Counted from the stretch's first letter, positions 10,282 through 20,067 are shown. The stretch: DNA of 64,000 bases from Streptococcus cristatus (GCF_003943505.1 NZ_RJPS01000001.1:274640-338639); one strand, 5' to 3'. The notes: a model not told the origin generated them from the letters alone. Numbers and translations: made by a program.

Positions 10282-12381
10282 ATGAAAACAATACTAGAAA
10301 CGATTGATACCCGCTATGGAACGGACAATTCCCATAGCTTTTCCCACGGCAATACCCTGCCCTATACAGGGGCACCATTCGGCATGAATTATTTCGTTCC
10401 TCAGAGCAGCCATACAGATGGCTCTTGGTTCTTTCAACCAGACTTACCCATCTTCCAAGGCATTCGTCTGACCCACCAGCCCAGTCCTTGGATTGGGGAT
10501 TTCTCTTGGCTCTTGCTTACGCCTATCACCGAAAAGATCAGCAAGCCTGATATCTATCACCGCCAGTCGTCCTATAGACCAGACGAGAGCATTTTTCAGC
10601 CACATTATTTAAAAATTCACTCCAACCGTTATCAAGTCAGCACGGAACTGACTCCGACTACTTACGGATCCTGCTTCCGCCTCACAAGCTAAAGTGCTCA
10701 GCCTATCAGCCTTATCCTGCACAGTGGGGCTCAGACCCATTTTCGTATGCTGGACGCCTACACGCTTATAGGCAGTTTGAAAGAAGAAACCAATCCAGCC
10801 AAGCGACCTCTAACCATGCATGTCTGCCTGCGCTTTGACCAGCCCATTCAGGCCAGTCATGCCCTTGGAGAGGACTTGGTGCTAGACTTTGAACAAGGAA
10901 AACTGCAATTCGCCCTAGCAACGTCCTTTATCTCGGAAGAGCAAGCTGTGATGAATCTGCCTCAAGCTGACTTTGATAGGGTGAAAGAACAGACCAAGCA
11001 AACCTGGGAAAGCTATCTCCACCGCTTTGATGTTGTAGAGCAGGGGAAAGTTGACCGCCGCATATTCGATCAGACTCTTTACCGCCTCTTCCTCTTTCCT
11101 CAAACCTTTTATGAAATCACTCCTGAAGGACAAGAAATTCATTGGGACTTTACCCATCAGACTGTCCAGTCTGGCAAATTCTATACTAATATCGGTTTTT
11201 GGGATGGTTTTCGCACCAATTTTCCTCTGCTAGCTCTTATCGCACCCGACACCTATCACGACTTTCTAGAAGGATTTCTGAATTTCTACAAAGAAACGGG
11301 CTATCTACCCAAGTGGCTGGCTCCCGATGAACGGGGTATGATGCCAGGCACCTTGATTGACGGTGTAATTGCGGATGCCGCTGCGAAAGATCTCATTCCT
11401 GATCTAGAAGAGGAATTGTTCCAATCTATGCTGGACACAGCAGAAAAAGAAGACCCTTCCAAACGTTACGGCCGACACGGGGCTAGCGACTACCAAGCCT
11501 TGGGCTACCTGCCAACAGATTATCATGAAAGCGTCAGCCACACTCTGGACTATAGTTATAGCGACTTTTGCATTGCCAGCCTAGCCAGCAAACTCCAAAA
11601 GGAGCAAGTAGCCCAGCGATACAGCCAGCAGGCACACCATTATCGAAACCTTTTCGACTCAGAAACGGGCTATATGCGGGCCAAAGACCGACAAGGACAA
11701 TTCCGAGCTGACTTTTCTCCTTACAGCTGGGGACGAGATTACGCAGAATGCTCTGCTATTCAAAATACGCTCAGCGTCTTCCACGATATCGAAGGCTTGG
11801 AAGAGCTCATGGGGGGCGAGCCAGCCTTTACAGATTATCTGACTAGGCTCTGTCAAGACCAGCCTTATTTTGATGTCAGAGGCTACGGCTACGAAATTCA
11901 TGAAATGAGTGAGATGGCGAATGCTCACTTTGGCCAGCTAGCCATTTCCAATCAACCTAGTTTTCATATCCCTTATCTTTTCCGCTATAGTACCAAGCCA
12001 GAATATACTAGTCTCCTAATCAAAAGCTTGAGAGAAGAGGCTTTTCAGGCTAGTTGGCAGGCTTTTCCTGGTGACGAAGACAATGGCAGCCTCTCTGCTT
12101 GGTATATCTGGAGCGCCTTGGGGTTCTATCCGACTTGCCCCGGCAAGCCTCACTATGACTTAGGTATTCCTCTCTTTGACCATCTGCGCCTCTATCTGCC
12201 GCAAAGCAAAAAATGGCTTGATATTTACGCTCATGATAACTATCCCCACTTCCAGTTTGTGAAAAAGACAGAATTAGACGGACGAAGCCAGCAGCGAATT
12301 TCCCATGAGGACTTACTGGCTTCTGACAGACTGGACTTCTACCTGTCTTGGTTGCCAAATTCATCCTCTACGCACTCATAA
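10282..12381 (+). pseudogene. GH92 alpha-1,2-mannosidase interrupted by one in-frame TAA
   Basis: A single reading frame of 699 codons spans the whole locus but is broken by TAA at 10690-10692 after 136 codons. The frame is unchanged on both sides, so this is a nonsense change, not a frameshift. From memory, the intact pneumococcal relative aligns with no gap across the stop. Family motifs are intact downstream: FWDGFRTNFP, LPKWLAPDERGMMPG, SYSWGRDYAECSA-type and PGDEDNGSLSAWY blocks with the catalytic acids. An ATG at 10747 could allow re-initiation, but the product would lack the N-terminal beta-sandwich. A sequencing error is possible. Confidence 0.85.
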
Positions 12382-12394
12382 AAACAGCAATGCG

Positions 12395-12449
12395 AAAAGC
12401 GAACAAAGCAGAATTCTGTTTACCAGAAAACTAGTTTTGTTCGCTTTTT
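12395..12449. terminator. Convergent terminator between GH92 and GH29 genes
   Basis: Arms AAAAGCGAACAAA (12395-12407) and TTTGTTCGCTTTT (12436-12448) pair perfectly and carry A/T runs on both sides, so termination in both directions is plausible. Confidence 0.7.
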
Positions 12450-12467
12450 ATATTTGAGGTCGAACTT

Positions 12468-12630
12468 TTGTCCCAGCCTCCTCAATTGTCTTTGGATTGT
12501 CGAGCAAGACGCAGTGGTTGAGTAGGCTCTATTACGCTGATTTCATCAGCTTTTACAGCCCTACTCAACTGTGCGGAGATGGGACGACGAAATCGAATTC
12601 TAACCAATTACCGATTCCTGTCCCACTCTC
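12468..12630 (+). repeat. Dispersed palindromic intergenic repeat, copy 1
   Basis: About 160 bp nearly identical to the reverse complement of 49054-49222. It contains nested inverted repeats: GGTTGAGTAGG paired with CCTACTCAAC, and inner GCTGAT paired with ATCAGC. It sits between convergent genes and encodes no convincing protein. The organisation resembles a non-autonomous small mobile element (MITE-like). Confidence 0.7.
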
Positions 12631-12640
12631 TTTTCTCATT

Positions 12641-14344
12641 CTAACTCCCCTTGACCTCAATCTTGAGTCTGCTTTGACGACCATCCTCTCGGCTGGCACA
12701 AAGGTAAAAATTCAATTCTTGCTGACCCGTAAAAGCCAAGGTTGATAAGGTCAACTCTTTGTTGCTCTCGCCCGGAGCAAAGGTCACATCCCAGATTTGG
12801 TCCTCATAAGCCATTCCGTGCGTTCCTGTGCCAGGCTCCGTAACCAGTCGAATCTGCTCCGCCTGCTCCAGCCCGTCTAAACGACGCAGACTAATCTGGC
12901 TTGATTGGCCCCCAATTACTGTGTCCGCTGCTTGTGAAAGCACCAAACCAGAAGGCCTCTTCTCTTCCTCCATAATCGCTGGTGTCCTGTACACGGCCAG
13001 CTTACTCAACAGTGGCAAGGCTTGGAAATCCGTCAAAATCAAGCGCAAGTAACGAGCCTCGACCATTTTACCCAAAAGTAGACGCTTATAGCCAATCGTC
13101 TGACCACGAGCAAAAACAGTCCAGCCATCCTCTTTCTTCACCTCTATGATAAAACCTGCGATCCGTTGCCCTTTGGCAATCGGTTCTCTGATTTCTAACA
13201 GATTAAAAGTGCAACTGCGACCTAGGTCAATCTCCAAGACATAGGAAGTTTCCTCCGCATTCGGAGCCCAGAAGCTATCTCTTTGGCCGTCCGTCAGATT
13301 GCTTGCTGGATAGTCTGCTCTTTCACTGCTACTTGTGACTTCGGCCTCCGCAGCCAAGTCTTCATCATAGAGTCCAGAAATAACCTGATGAAATTCCTGC
13401 AGGCGCTGGACATCGACTTCCGCCAACAAGCCCTCCTTGGTCGGAGGCACATTGAGCAAAAGCGGTGTCCCCCGCCCCACCGAAGCCAGATAAATATCCA
13501 GCAAATCCGTCAAAGACTTGGGTTGCTGACTTTCATGATAAAACCAACCCGAACGCAGGGACACATCTGCTTCTCCGACAGAATAGTGAGTACCGTCTGG
13601 ATCGCCATGGCAAAGATAGATAGGCGGTGTCTGCTCACTCAGCTTTTCCGGTCGAATCTTCTGCCACAAGGGATCGCCAGCTCGGCCACTTTCATTGCCA
13701 ATCCAACGCAATTCAGTCGCCTCAGTTGAGAAAATGACAGCGTCTTTTTGATAGCGACGAATGGTTTCAAACCAAGCTTCAAAATCATAGGAAAGCTTTT
13801 GCGCCCCTTCTCCACGCGCCCCATCCATCCAGATTTCAACAAATTTCCCTTTATTGCCATAGAGCGGATTACTCAATATTTCTTCTAATTGCTGCTGATA
13901 GTACTCATTGTAGGCTTTTTGAGTATCTACGTGATAGAGCGGACTGTGCGCATCCCAAGGCGACAGATAAAGCCCCAAATCCATATCATACTGACTAGCT
14001 GAGCGTGAAATCTCAGCCAAGAGGTCACCCTTACCATCTCTCCACGGACTGGCAGCCACCGTATAGTCTGTATAACGACTTGTATAAAGAACAAAGCCAT
14101 CATGATGCTTGACCACGACAATGACCCGTTTAAATCCTGTTTCTTTCAGAACCCTGATCCACTGGTCTGCATCGAGTTTAGTCGGATTGAAAAGCCGAGG
14201 ATCTTCTTGACCATTTCCCCACTCCTGCTCGTAAAAGGTATTGATGCCAAAATGGATAAAAGCTGCCAATTCATCTTGATGATAAGCCAGCTGAGCCGCT
14301 GAAGGCAAGGGACTAAAATCCGCAATCTCTTCTATTTTCTTCAT
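12641..14344 (-). CDS. GH29 alpha-L-fucosidase
   Basis: 567 residues. The GH29 barrel occupies about residues 15-330, with FGINTFYEQEWGNG near 32-45, KHHDGFVLY near 79-87 and the nucleophile Asp in EIWMDGARGEG (about D174). A galactose-binding-like (F5/8 type) domain follows, near 350-470, and then a smaller beta domain. No signal peptide, so it is probably cytoplasmic and removes fucose from imported glycans. It is in the same order as the pneumococcal cluster (GH20, ROK, GH38, GH125, GH92, GH29). Confidence 0.9.
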   Translation of the reverse strand: MKKIEEIADFSPLPSAAQLAYHQDELAAFIHFGINTFYEQEWGNGQEDPRLFNPTKLDADQWIRVLKETGFKRVIVVVKHHDGFVLYTSRYTDYTVAASPWRDGKGDLLAEISRSASQYDMDLGLYLSPWDAHSPLYHVDTQKAYNEYYQQQLEEILSNPLYGNKGKFVEIWMDGARGEGAQKLSYDFEAWFETIRRYQKDAVIFSTEATELRWIGNESGRAGDPLWQKIRPEKLSEQTPPIYLCHGDPDGTHYSVGEADVSLRSGWFYHESQQPKSLTDLLDIYLASVGRGTPLLLNVPPTKEGLLAEVDVQRLQEFHQVISGLYDEDLAAEAEVTSSSERADYPASNLTDGQRDSFWAPNAEETSYVLEIDLGRSCTFNLLEIREPIAKGQRIAGFIIEVKKEDGWTVFARGQTIGYKRLLLGKMVEARYLRLILTDFQALPLLSKLAVYRTPAIMEEEKRPSGLVLSQAADTVIGGQSSQISLRRLDGLEQAEQIRLVTEPGTGTHGMAYEDQIWDVTFAPGESNKELTLSTLAFTGQQELNFYLCASREDGRQSRLKIEVKGS

Positions 14345-14583
14345 AAATCTCGCTATTCCTCATTTCTTCCTAGTCAATCTCTTCTCTAGCTCCACTATAG
14401 CAAAAAAAGAAGACGCTAGCAACGCCTCCTTTTCGACTTCCTAAAAAGCCACTCTTTCTTCTATAATTTGTGGAAGACTGAAAATCCTGACCTAATCCTT
14501 GCAAATCGTTTTACTGATATCTCAGAATTTCAAATTCCTTTGAGTACCTTTAACATCCCCTAGCATGATACTCTTGACAAACC

Positions 14584-15621
14584 TTAGTCAAAGACAATCA
14601 AGGACTTAATGGTCTTCCGCTCATCCATATCTTTATAGGCTCGGTCAATCTCTTCCAGTTTATAGCTGGAAGTAAAGACGCGACCTGGATTGATGTCGCC
14701 ATCAAGGACTGCTTTCAGCAAGACTTGCTTGTCGTAGGTTGTGACAGAGGCTGCACCACCTGCCACTGTGATGTTTTGTGCAAAGGTGGAACCAAGGGCA
14801 CGATTATTATAGTGGGGAACACCAACAAAGCCTAATCGGCCGCCGTTGTGAAGGACACCAAGCGCTTGGTCAACCGCTGCTTCTGTTCCGACACATTCAA
14901 GCGCAGCGTCAGCACCTCCGCCAAGGATTTCGCGCACCTTTGCAATGCCTTCTTCGCCACGTTCAGCAACCACTGCTGTTGCTCCTGATTCAATCGCCAT
15001 CTTTTGCCGGTCTTCATGACGGCTCATGAGAACAATCTGAGAAGCGCCACGCATCTTAGCGGCGATAACAGCGCATTGCCCAACAGCGCCATCACCGATG
15101 ACGACTACCTTGTCACCTGCTTTAACATCCGCCACACGCGCTGCATGGTAGCCGGTCGGCATGACATCAGCCAGCGACAAGAAGGACTTAAGCATCCCTT
15201 CTGAATAATCTGACGGCTGACCCGGAATTTTCACCAAAGCCCAGTTGGCATACTTGAAGCGCATATATTCTGCTTGCACCCCATCTGACCAGTTATTGCC
15301 AATATGCCGGTCACAAGTCCCGTCATATCCTGCTCGGCAGGCATCACAATCCCCACATCCATGGGTAAATGGAGCAATGACAAAATCGCCTGCTTTCACA
15401 GTCGTTACTGCATCACCGACTTCCTCGACAATCCCGATTGCCTCGTGTCCACTGTTCATGCCCCCAGGCTTCACCTGCTCATTTCGATAACTCCACAGGT
15501 CAGAGCCACAGACACAGGTACGAACAATGCGGATAATGGCATCATCTGGGTCTAGAATTTGCGGATGATCCATTTCTACTAGTCCAACTTGACCAGCCTT
15601 GAGATAAACTGCTGATTTCAT
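14584..15621 (-). CDS. Zinc-dependent alcohol dehydrogenase family protein
   Basis: 345 residues of the medium-chain dehydrogenase family. Catalytic zinc ligands are C38 and H59-E60 (SGHEAIGIVEEVG). Structural zinc cysteines are at about C89, C92, C95 and C103. The nucleotide-binding motif VVVIGDGAVGQCA is near residues 173-185. Many relatives use NAD(P)H to reduce aldehydes, but the substrate cannot be inferred. It is transcribed alone, 239 nt from the fucosidase start, and may belong to a separate unit. Confidence 0.88.
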   Translation of the reverse strand: MKSAVYLKAGQVGLVEMDHPQILDPDDAIIRIVRTCVCGSDLWSYRNEQVKPGGMNSGHEAIGIVEEVGDAVTTVKAGDFVIAPFTHGCGDCDACRAGYDGTCDRHIGNNWSDGVQAEYMRFKYANWALVKIPGQPSDYSEGMLKSFLSLADVMPTGYHAARVADVKAGDKVVVIGDGAVGQCAVIAAKMRGASQIVLMSRHEDRQKMAIESGATAVVAERGEEGIAKVREILGGGADAALECVGTEAAVDQALGVLHNGGRLGFVGVPHYNNRALGSTFAQNITVAGGAASVTTYDKQVLLKAVLDGDINPGRVFTSSYKLEEIDRAYKDMDERKTIKSLIVFD

Positions 15622-16391
15622 TGCATTTCTCCTTGTGTTTTGCTAACTATATTATACCACTTTTCAGGTAGATAAACTAAAAAAGCCAAAAGAGCTGTGG
15701 GGACATTTTCTTCTCCAGCAAGCGCTAATGCCCTACCTCATCGCTTTTTAAAAGCTGCTTTCTTAGTCCTCACTAAGTAAAGCCGGACTCCTCCAACAAC
15801 GGCCTGAATCCATCAAAATGACCTCTAGCTTGACTCGGCTAGAGGTCTGACTTACCTTGCTGATATAGGAGCAATCAGTTTATCCTATTCGGAACTGACT
15901 AACAATTGATTGTTGATTCTTTAATTTATTAAATTTTTAATTCCTTTAAGCGCTAATGATTTTCTTTTATCTTAGCATTAGAAATATTAATCACAAAGCA
16001 ACTATCGGTTAACATCTCGAAGTCTGAAAACCATCTAAAAAGCTTCTACTTTCTATCCCACTGTCATAATCAGATAGGCTAAGCAGGCCTACCCAATGAT
16101 TTAACCAATAGTCCAGTAAAGCAACGACGTATATGTTACAAATAAATATATCAGCAAAGCAAATCGAATGCGAAATTAAGTTTTTCCTTTCCCTATCTTC
16201 ACTTATATTATACTCCTCCTAGCAAAAGATTGCAAGCGTTTACACTATAGAGATTGAAAATATTTTAACATAAAAGAATAAATATAAAAAGGAAAGGAGA
16301 CCTTTCAATAAGATCCCCTTTAGACTGTAGATGATTCCTATAAGTTGCTATAGTTAATAAGGCTTTTTAAAAAGGAAATCAGCTATTAGAC
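15622..16391. other. Long non-coding gap with one strong hairpin
   Basis: No coding sequence with a ribosome site is visible over 770 bp of AT-rich sequence. The only clear structure is a perfect inverted repeat, GACCTCTAGC (15820-15829) and GCTAGAGGTC (15838-15847), with an 8-nt loop. On the minus strand it is followed by ATTTTG, so it might terminate leftward transcripts. No tRNA, riboswitch or repeat was recognised. Confidence 0.5.
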
Positions 16392-16598
16392 TTATTTTTC
16401 GTCGTCTTTATGAAGCATGTTTTTAACACCTTCAATAGCGCCTTCAACTGCATCTTTTGCATCTTCAGCAACTTCTTTGACTTTAGAAACAACTTTTTCA
16501 GCTGCTCCTTCTTTTTCAAGCTTTTCGTCACCGATTACTTTCCCAACACCTTCTTTGACAGCGCCTTTAGCTTGGTTGAATTTTTCTTCTGTTGACAT
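16392..16598 (-). CDS. CsbD-like stress protein
   Basis: 68 residues, highly charged and alanine-rich. The N-terminus [20 protein letters not shown] and the following GDEKLEKEG pattern are typical of the CsbD family, small general-stress proteins of unknown biochemical role. A GGAGG ribosome site precedes it. It is the last gene of the Gls24-type operon, 34 nt after gls24. A short lysine/aspartate tail extends beyond the usual domain. Confidence 0.88.
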   Translation of the reverse strand: MSTEEKFNQAKGAVKEGVGKVIGDEKLEKEGAAEKVVSKVKEVAEDAKDAVEGAIEGVKNMLHKDDEK

Positions 16599-16632
16599 AA
16601 CTATGTCCTCCTTTATTTCTTTTTGTTTTTAA

Positions 16633-17232
16633 TTAATGTACGCGAGCTTTTTCACTTGATGAAGCAGCATCTTTAACAGCTTCTACACCTTCACCAACTT
16701 TTTCTTGAACGGCTGAAAAACCACCGCTAAGACCAGATTTTGCTTTTTCGAATTGCTCTGAAGCAAATTCGCCTGTTGATTCAGCAACATCTGTCACTCG
16801 ATCTTGAAGGCTAACTGAGTCAGCTTCATGTTGTTCTTTCGTTTTAATATCAACAACATTGACATTTACTTCAACAACTTCCAAATCAGTCATCTTAGAA
16901 ACTTCCGCCACAACAACATCTTTAATTTCCTTGTACAAGGCAGGAACATTCTTTTGATATTCCACTACTACGTTCAAGTCAACAGCCACTTGTTCTTTCC
17001 CAACTTCAACATTAACACCATTCGTTACGTTATCAGTGTTAATCAATTTATCTGCTAAATTAGAGAAGAAGCCACCATCAACAGCTAGCAAACCTGAAAC
17101 TTTCTCTAAAGAGAGACCAATGATTTTTTGAATGACTTTATCTTCGTAAGTCAATTCACCTTTTACTTCATGAGTTGCTTGCGCAACTTCCTTTTTAGCA
17201 ACATCTTTAAAATCTTTATTTGTATTTGACAT
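16633..17232 (-). CDS. gls24: Asp23/Gls24 family envelope stress response protein
   Basis: 199 residues. The Asp23 domain spans about residues 25-125 (YEDKVIQKIIGLSLEKVSG, then VEVGKEQVAVDLNVVVEYQ), followed by an alanine/serine-rich tail of predicted amphipathic helix. The family forms abundant cytoplasmic assemblies tethered to the membrane by AmaP, whose gene is just upstream. Enterococcal Gls24 is linked to bile and starvation stress. A GGAG site precedes the ATG. Confidence 0.9.
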   Translation of the reverse strand: MSNTNKDFKDVAKKEVAQATHEVKGELTYEDKVIQKIIGLSLEKVSGLLAVDGGFFSNLADKLINTDNVTNGVNVEVGKEQVAVDLNVVVEYQKNVPALYKEIKDVVVAEVSKMTDLEVVEVNVNVVDIKTKEQHEADSVSLQDRVTDVAESTGEFASEQFEKAKSGLSGGFSAVQEKVGEGVEAVKDAASSSEKARVH

Positions 17233-17245
17233 AAGAAACTCCTTA

Positions 17246-17419
17246 TTATTTATTTAATATATTTTTTTGTTGTATATAATATCCGATTCCTGCTCCTATG
17301 GCAGCGCAAATCAAGACAAATAGTGTCTTAAAGAAGCCAAAGGATAGGATAAAGCAGGCTAGAACACCGCCCGCTAATCCAGATAGGATTAGATATTGAT
17401 ATTTTTTAAACCATTCCAT
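17246..17419 (-). CDS. DUF2273 small membrane protein
   Basis: 57 residues, starting MEWFKKYQYLILSGLAGG, with two short hydrophobic segments (about 8-31 and 33-49) and a lysine-rich end. A GGAAG ribosome site lies 8 nt upstream. The gene is tightly packed, 12 nt after amaP and 13 nt before gls24. DUF2273 proteins are regularly found between AmaP and Asp23 genes in Gram-positive bacteria, which supports this call. The function is unknown; a role in the Asp23 membrane complex is inferred. Confidence 0.85.
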   Translation of the reverse strand: MEWFKKYQYLILSGLAGGVLACFILSFGFFKTLFVLICAAIGAGIGYYIQQKNILNK

Positions 17420-17431
17420 TTTGGTACTTCC

Positions 17432-17998
17432 TTACTTTACACGACTAGTATTTTTTTTAGCCTGCGATTTTGGTTTGAAATCTGATACAGAGATTTCAAG
17501 CTTGACATCATGATTGAGACCGAAGAATTCTGTTAATCCAGTAGCAATTTCTTCTTGAATCAACTGACTTCTTTTGATGATATTTTCTGACGGAACAATT
17601 GCTCCTTTAACAGAAACTATACACTTGTTTTTCCAGCTATTTACGGATACTGTAGGATTTTTGATAAAACCATGGTCTGTTACCAGACTGCGAACAAATC
17701 CTTCAATCGCTGAATTTTTCAGCATTAGTTTACCATCCGCATCAGCTAACTGAATTTCCAAACGTCTCTTAGGATAAAAAATTATCACTAACATCAGCAA
17801 CAATATTAAGCTTGCTAAAACCAGTGTCCCCCAGAAAACATATCTAGATAGATAGTATCCTACAAAAGGAATCTTTTTCCAAGTGAATAACTGGAGGCCT
17901 AAACCGCTAACTTTATGAAAATCTAGTAAAACAGGAATCAAAATCGTCAAGATTAAAATACAGAAAATAAGGGAAAGTATTTTTCTTGATTTTGACAT
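17432..17998 (-). CDS. amaP: AmaP-like alkaline shock membrane anchor protein
   Basis: About 188 residues from the chosen start. The ATG at 17998 (MSKSRKIL) is preferred because AAAGGA lies 7 nt upstream; an in-frame TTG or ATG further up lacks such a site. Two membrane hairpin segments occupy about residues 5-25 and 50-75. A cytoplasmic Asp23-like region follows (SVNSWKNKCIVSVKGAIVPS and EISVSDFKPK). AmaP anchors Asp23/Gls24 to the membrane in staphylococci, and the adjacent gls24 supports the same role. Confidence 0.85.
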   Translation of the reverse strand: MSKSRKILSLIFCILILTILIPVLLDFHKVSGLGLQLFTWKKIPFVGYYLSRYVFWGTLVLASLILLLMLVIIFYPKRRLEIQLADADGKLMLKNSAIEGFVRSLVTDHGFIKNPTVSVNSWKNKCIVSVKGAIVPSENIIKRSQLIQEEIATGLTEFFGLNHDVKLEISVSDFKPKSQAKKNTSRVK

Positions 17999-18043
17999 AT
18001 TGAATCCTTTCATCATTAAATTATATTTGTACAAAAAGCAATT

Positions 18044-18283
18044 CTATGCTTTCTTTCCTACAAAAAACGATACAACTGCAACTACAATAACTGCACCGAT
18101 GATAGAAGGAATCAAAGCCATGCCAGCCAAACTAGGTCCCCAAGTTCCTAAAAGAGACTGACCAACAGCTGAACCAACTAAACCTGCAACAACGTTGGCG
18201 ACAATTCCCATAGAACCGCCTTTTTTTGTTATTGATCCAGCAACCAGACCAATAAGCCCACCGATAATAATTGACCACAACAT
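18044..18283 (-). CDS. glsB: GlsB/YeaQ/YmgE family small membrane protein
   Basis: 79 residues, almost wholly hydrophobic and glycine-rich (WSIIIGGLIGLVAGS, then GIVANVVAGLVGSAVGQ), with three predicted membrane segments. The family was long called transglycosylase-associated, although no enzymatic role is established. It is the first gene of the stress operon, with a GGAG site, and is followed by amaP after 45 nt. Confidence 0.9.
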   Translation of the reverse strand: MLWSIIIGGLIGLVAGSITKKGGSMGIVANVVAGLVGSAVGQSLLGTWGPSLAGMALIPSIIGAVIVVAVVSFFVGKKA

Positions 18284-18563
18284 AGTGATTCTCCTTTCTA
18301 ATTTTTCTGAATCAAAATGTCTTAATAATATTTTTTGATTAATATAATTATATAATTTTCCAAATTGGAAACATAATAATTCAGCTTGGTTTTCTTACCG
18401 TTTATCTGTACTATAGATACAAAAAGATAAGAATTCCTTGTTCTACAGGCTTTTACAAGCATTTTTAGATATATTTCAGAGTTATTAAACGAGATTAAAT
18501 GTATAAAAATATGGTATAATTTCCTGATAATAAAAACACTATATAAAGAAAGATAATATTTTA
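18284..18563. promoter_or_regulatory. Divergent AT-rich control region between glsB operon and mga-like gene
   Basis: About 280 bp of very AT-rich DNA with A/T tracts likely to be curved. Several TATAAT-like boxes face left (near 18346-18358) and one faces right (TATAAT at 18516-18521, about 43 nt before the regulator start). Mga-family proteins bind curved AT-rich DNA. In pneumococcus, MgaSpn activates the promoter of the adjacent divergent operon, so the same wiring is likely here. Confidence 0.5.
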
Positions 18564-20045
18564 ATGCGAGAATTACTGTCTAAAAAGAGTCACAGGCAAT
18601 TAGAACTATTAGAACTACTATTTAAAAACAAACGCTGGTTTCATATTTCTGAACTGGCTGAACTATTAAATTGTACAGAACGTTCAGTAAAAGATGATTT
18701 ATCCCATGTTAAGTCCTCTTTTCCTCAATTGATTTTTCACTCGTCCACTAATGGCATACGTATCATTAATACTGATGATAGTGATATTGAGATGGTCTAT
18801 CATCATTTCTTTAAGCATTCAACTCATTTTTCAATTTTAGAATTCATCTTCTTTAACGAAGGATATGAAACTGAGAATATTTGTAAAGAGTTTTATATAA
18901 GCTCTTCCTCACTCTATCGTATAATCAGTCATATTAACAAAATCATAAAAAAACAATATAATTTTAAAATTAGTCTCAATCCTGCTCGAATCATTGGAGA
19001 TGAGATTGATATCCGTTATTTTTTTGCACAATATTTTTCGGAAAAATATTATTTTCTTGAATGGCCCTTTACAGATTTTTCAGTAGAACCTTTGTGTAAG
19101 CTGTTAGCACTGGTCTACAAAGAAACTGCATTTCCTGTCAATTTCGCAACTCAACGAATGTTAAAATTGCTCCTCGTTACGAATTTATATCGAATCAAGT
19201 TTGGCCATTTCTTGGAAGTTGAGAAAAATTCTTTTAACAATCAATTGTTAGAATCCTTCATGCAAGCAGAAGGAATTGAAGACATTGTAGCGAGCTTTGA
19301 TTCTGAATATCATATCTCTTTGAATAAAGAAGTGATCGGTCAACTATTTGTCTCCTATTTTCAAAAAATGTTTTTCGTTGATGAAAATTTATTTATGAGC
19401 TGCGCAAAAACAGACAGCTATGTAAAAAATTCGTATCAATTATTAAGTGATTTAATTGTTCAGATAGAAAGCAAATATAATCTTAAAATTGACAATAATG
19501 ACAATCTTATTTGGCATTTGCATAATACAGCACATCTGCACCGTCAGGAACTATCTACAGAGTTTATTCTGTTTGATCAAAAAGGAAATACAATCAAGAA
19601 CTTTCAAAATATTTTCCCTCAATTTGTTTCAGATATTAAAAAAGGGATTGAACATTACCTAGAGACTTTGGATATCCATAGCACACCAATGAAAGTCAAC
19701 CATCTATCCTATACCTTTATCACTCACAGCAAACATTTAGTGCTGAATCTTTTACAAAATCAGCCTAAATTAAAGGTTTTAGTCATGAGTAATTTTGATC
19801 AGTATCATGCAAAATCAGTAGCAGAGACACTTTCTTATTATTGCAGTAATAATTTTGAACTTGAAGTTTGGAATAAATTAGAATTATCCATCGATTCTTT
19901 AAAAGAATCACCTTACGATATCATCATTTCTAATTTTATTATTCCACCCATTGAGAACAAGAGGCTGATTTATTCCAACAACGTTAATACGGTTGAGTTA
20001 ATATCCTTACTTAACGCCATGATGTTTATTCGAATAGATGAGTGA
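18564..20045 (+). CDS. Mga-family transcriptional regulator (MgaSpn-like)
   Basis: 493 residues, the same length I recall for pneumococcal MgaSpn. Two N-terminal helix-turn-helix regions lie at about residues 12-60 (ELAELLNCTERSVKDDL) and 100-140 (FYISSSSLYRIISHINK). A long PRD-like central region and a C-terminal EIIB-like domain follow. The surrounding DNA is markedly AT-rich. Its position, divergent from the glsB-amaP-gls24-csbD operon, matches the pneumococcal arrangement. Phosphorylation by PTS proteins is known for Mga-family PRDs but cannot be shown here. Confidence 0.85.
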   Translation: MRELLSKKSHRQLELLELLFKNKRWFHISELAELLNCTERSVKDDLSHVKSSFPQLIFHSSTNGIRIINTDDSDIEMVYHHFFKHSTHFSILEFIFFNEGYETENICKEFYISSSSLYRIISHINKIIKKQYNFKISLNPARIIGDEIDIRYFFAQYFSEKYYFLEWPFTDFSVEPLCKLLALVYKETAFPVNFATQRMLKLLLVTNLYRIKFGHFLEVEKNSFNNQLLESFMQAEGIEDIVASFDSEYHISLNKEVIGQLFVSYFQKMFFVDENLFMSCAKTDSYVKNSYQLLSDLIVQIESKYNLKIDNNDNLIWHLHNTAHLHRQELSTEFILFDQKGNTIKNFQNIFPQFVSDIKKGIEHYLETLDIHSTPMKVNHLSYTFITHSKHLVLNLLQNQPKLKVLVMSNFDQYHAKSVAETLSYYCSNNFELEVWNKLELSIDSLKESPYDIIISNFIIPPIENKRLIYSNNVNTVELISLLNAMMFIRIDE

Positions 20046-20067
20046 CTGAGGAACATTTTCATACGAT

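Noticed and set aside
12497-12745. 82-codon frame on the plus strand
   Set aside because: It lies inside the dispersed palindromic repeat and runs into the end of the fucosidase gene. The palindrome explains its openness.
15820-15847. Strong hairpin as T-box or riboswitch
   Set aside because: No T-box core sequence, no anti-terminator alternative and no adjacent downstream gene within reach on either strand.
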